From CAVVDY01 sp963819645 (GTDB lineage: Bacteria; Acidobacteriota; Terriglobia; Terriglobales; Acidobacteriaceae), in NCBI GenBank assembly GCA_963819645.1, contig CAWFWZ010000001.1, positions 1,178,001 through 1,242,000 of the forward strand: a stretch of DNA of 64,000 nt, in the 5' to 3' direction. A program made the position numbers and the translations under genes. A model generated the notes under the pieces. That model saw only the letters and a list, made by a program, of their open reading frames with translations. It was not told the DNA's origin and ran no database searches. Of this stretch, positions 63,626 to 64,000 are shown piece after piece (position 1 is the stretch's first letter; each line of letters starts with the position of its first letter).

Positions 63626-64000
63626 TCAGGCGGCGGGTTTGCTCTTCGCCGCTTTCTGCGCCGCTGCAAGTTGGCGCTTCAGGATTCGTACGCCGGCGTC
63701 GACCTGCTTTTCCTGCAATAGAAATGGTGGGAGGAAGCGCAGCACGCTACCCTGCGTGACGTTGATGAGCAGGCCGTCGGCCAATGCGCCGTGGAGAACG
63801 GGGTCGGCGGGGATGTTGAGCTGCAACGCCTGAATGGCGCCCACACCGCGAGCTTCGGTAGCGATCTTGAACTTCGTGACAAGCTCCTGCAGCTTGCTGG
63901 TGAAGTAAGCGCCTACGCGCTGTACCTGCTGCAGAAGATTCTCTTCTTCGACAATCGCCAGATACTCAAGCGCGAGGCGGCAAGCGAGCGGGCCACCACC
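63626..64000 (-). CDS. Acetylornithine/ornithine-type aminotransferase, 3' part only
   Basis: C-terminal 124 residues of a class III PLP aminotransferase, cut by the window end. It opens with GGGPLACRLALEYLAIVEEE, matching GGNPLACAAA of ArgD-type enzymes, and continues with ATEARGVGAIQALQLNI and GLLINVTQGSVLRFLPPFLL. The tail AAAQKAAKSKPAA is low complexity. The Lys-PLP site lies outside the window. Acetylornithine transaminase (arginine synthesis) is likely but not certain. Confidence 0.82.
   Translation of the reverse strand, partial: GGGPLACRLALEYLAIVEEENLLQQVQRVGAYFTSKLQELVTKFKIATEARGVGAIQALQLNIPADPVLHGALADGLLINVTQGSVLRFLPPFLLQEKQVDAGVRILKRQLAAAQKAAKSKPAA

Noticed and set aside
1..64000. 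tRNA or rRNA genes
   Set aside because: No acceptor/T-loop (GGTTCGAATCC-type) pattern or rRNA-like conserved stretch was noticed by eye; a tRNAscan-type search would be decisive.

Overview
The window looks like a chromosomal segment of an Acidobacteriota member, most likely class Terriglobia (Koribacter/Sulfotelmatobacter-like). This is inferred from gene content, not from a marker gene. The pointers are two Oar-type TonB-dependent receptors with an N-terminal carboxypeptidase-regulatory-like domain, very large secreted Ig-like/FG-GAP proteins, a WS/DGAT acyltransferase, a DUF1844 gene beside an MBL-fold hydrolase, GC-rich coding DNA and many short dispersed palindromic repeats. I see no rRNA, tRNA, CRISPR array or complete insertion sequence.

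Layout. 0-12.3 kb: a broken secreted protein, a 1746-residue duplicated Ig/FG-GAP surface protein and a frameshifted TonB-dependent receptor. 12.3-25.8 kb: the most unusual stretch. A TIR-domain protein overlaps a membrane-anchored nSTAND NTPase gene. It is followed by an LprI-type (lysozyme-inhibitor-like) lipoprotein, a GH108 muramidase, an unknown secreted protein, an Omp85-like barrel on the other strand, a second muramidase (DUF3380 plus peptidoglycan-binding domain) broken by an in-frame stop, and an arylsulfotransferase. 25.8-37.6 kb: carbon storage. A minus-strand run holds adhE, a STAS protein, WS/DGAT, an HSL-type esterase and a broken GMC oxidoreductase. A divergent polyhydroxyalkanoate (PHA) pair follows, a phasin-like protein and PhaR, with a PhaR-type operator between them. 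37.6-51.7 kb: a secreted Ig/propeller lipoprotein, a baeRF protein, a phospholipase C-like esterase, ribH-nusB, two small metal-binding-like proteins and a second TonB-dependent receptor. 51.7-64 kb: thiolase, 3-hydroxyacyl-CoA dehydrogenase and crotonase (a C4 beta-oxidation/PHB-precursor set), a Phd-VapC toxin-antitoxin pair, rapZ, ribF, the MBL hydrolase, DUF1844, ygfZ/gcvT-like, a leuB-like dehydrogenase and the end of an argD-like aminotransferase.

Genes that belong together. Acetyl-CoA flux genes (thiolase, hydroxyacyl-CoA dehydrogenase, crotonase, AdhE) and storage-polymer genes (WS/DGAT, phasin, PhaR) suggest switching between wax ester/TAG, PHA and fermentation-type products. The TIR/nSTAND pair resembles a conflict or defence module, and cell-wall lytic genes lie beside it.

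Two cross-cutting observations matter to a reader. (i) Many conserved genes carry single-base frameshifts, concentrated at 51.8-62.3 kb, so sequencing or assembly indels are likely and the 'pseudogene' entries may be intact in the organism. (ii) Palindromic repeats with a shared flank and loop but different stems occur between genes. One such hairpin has been amplified three times in frame inside a VOC-lumazine synthase fusion gene.
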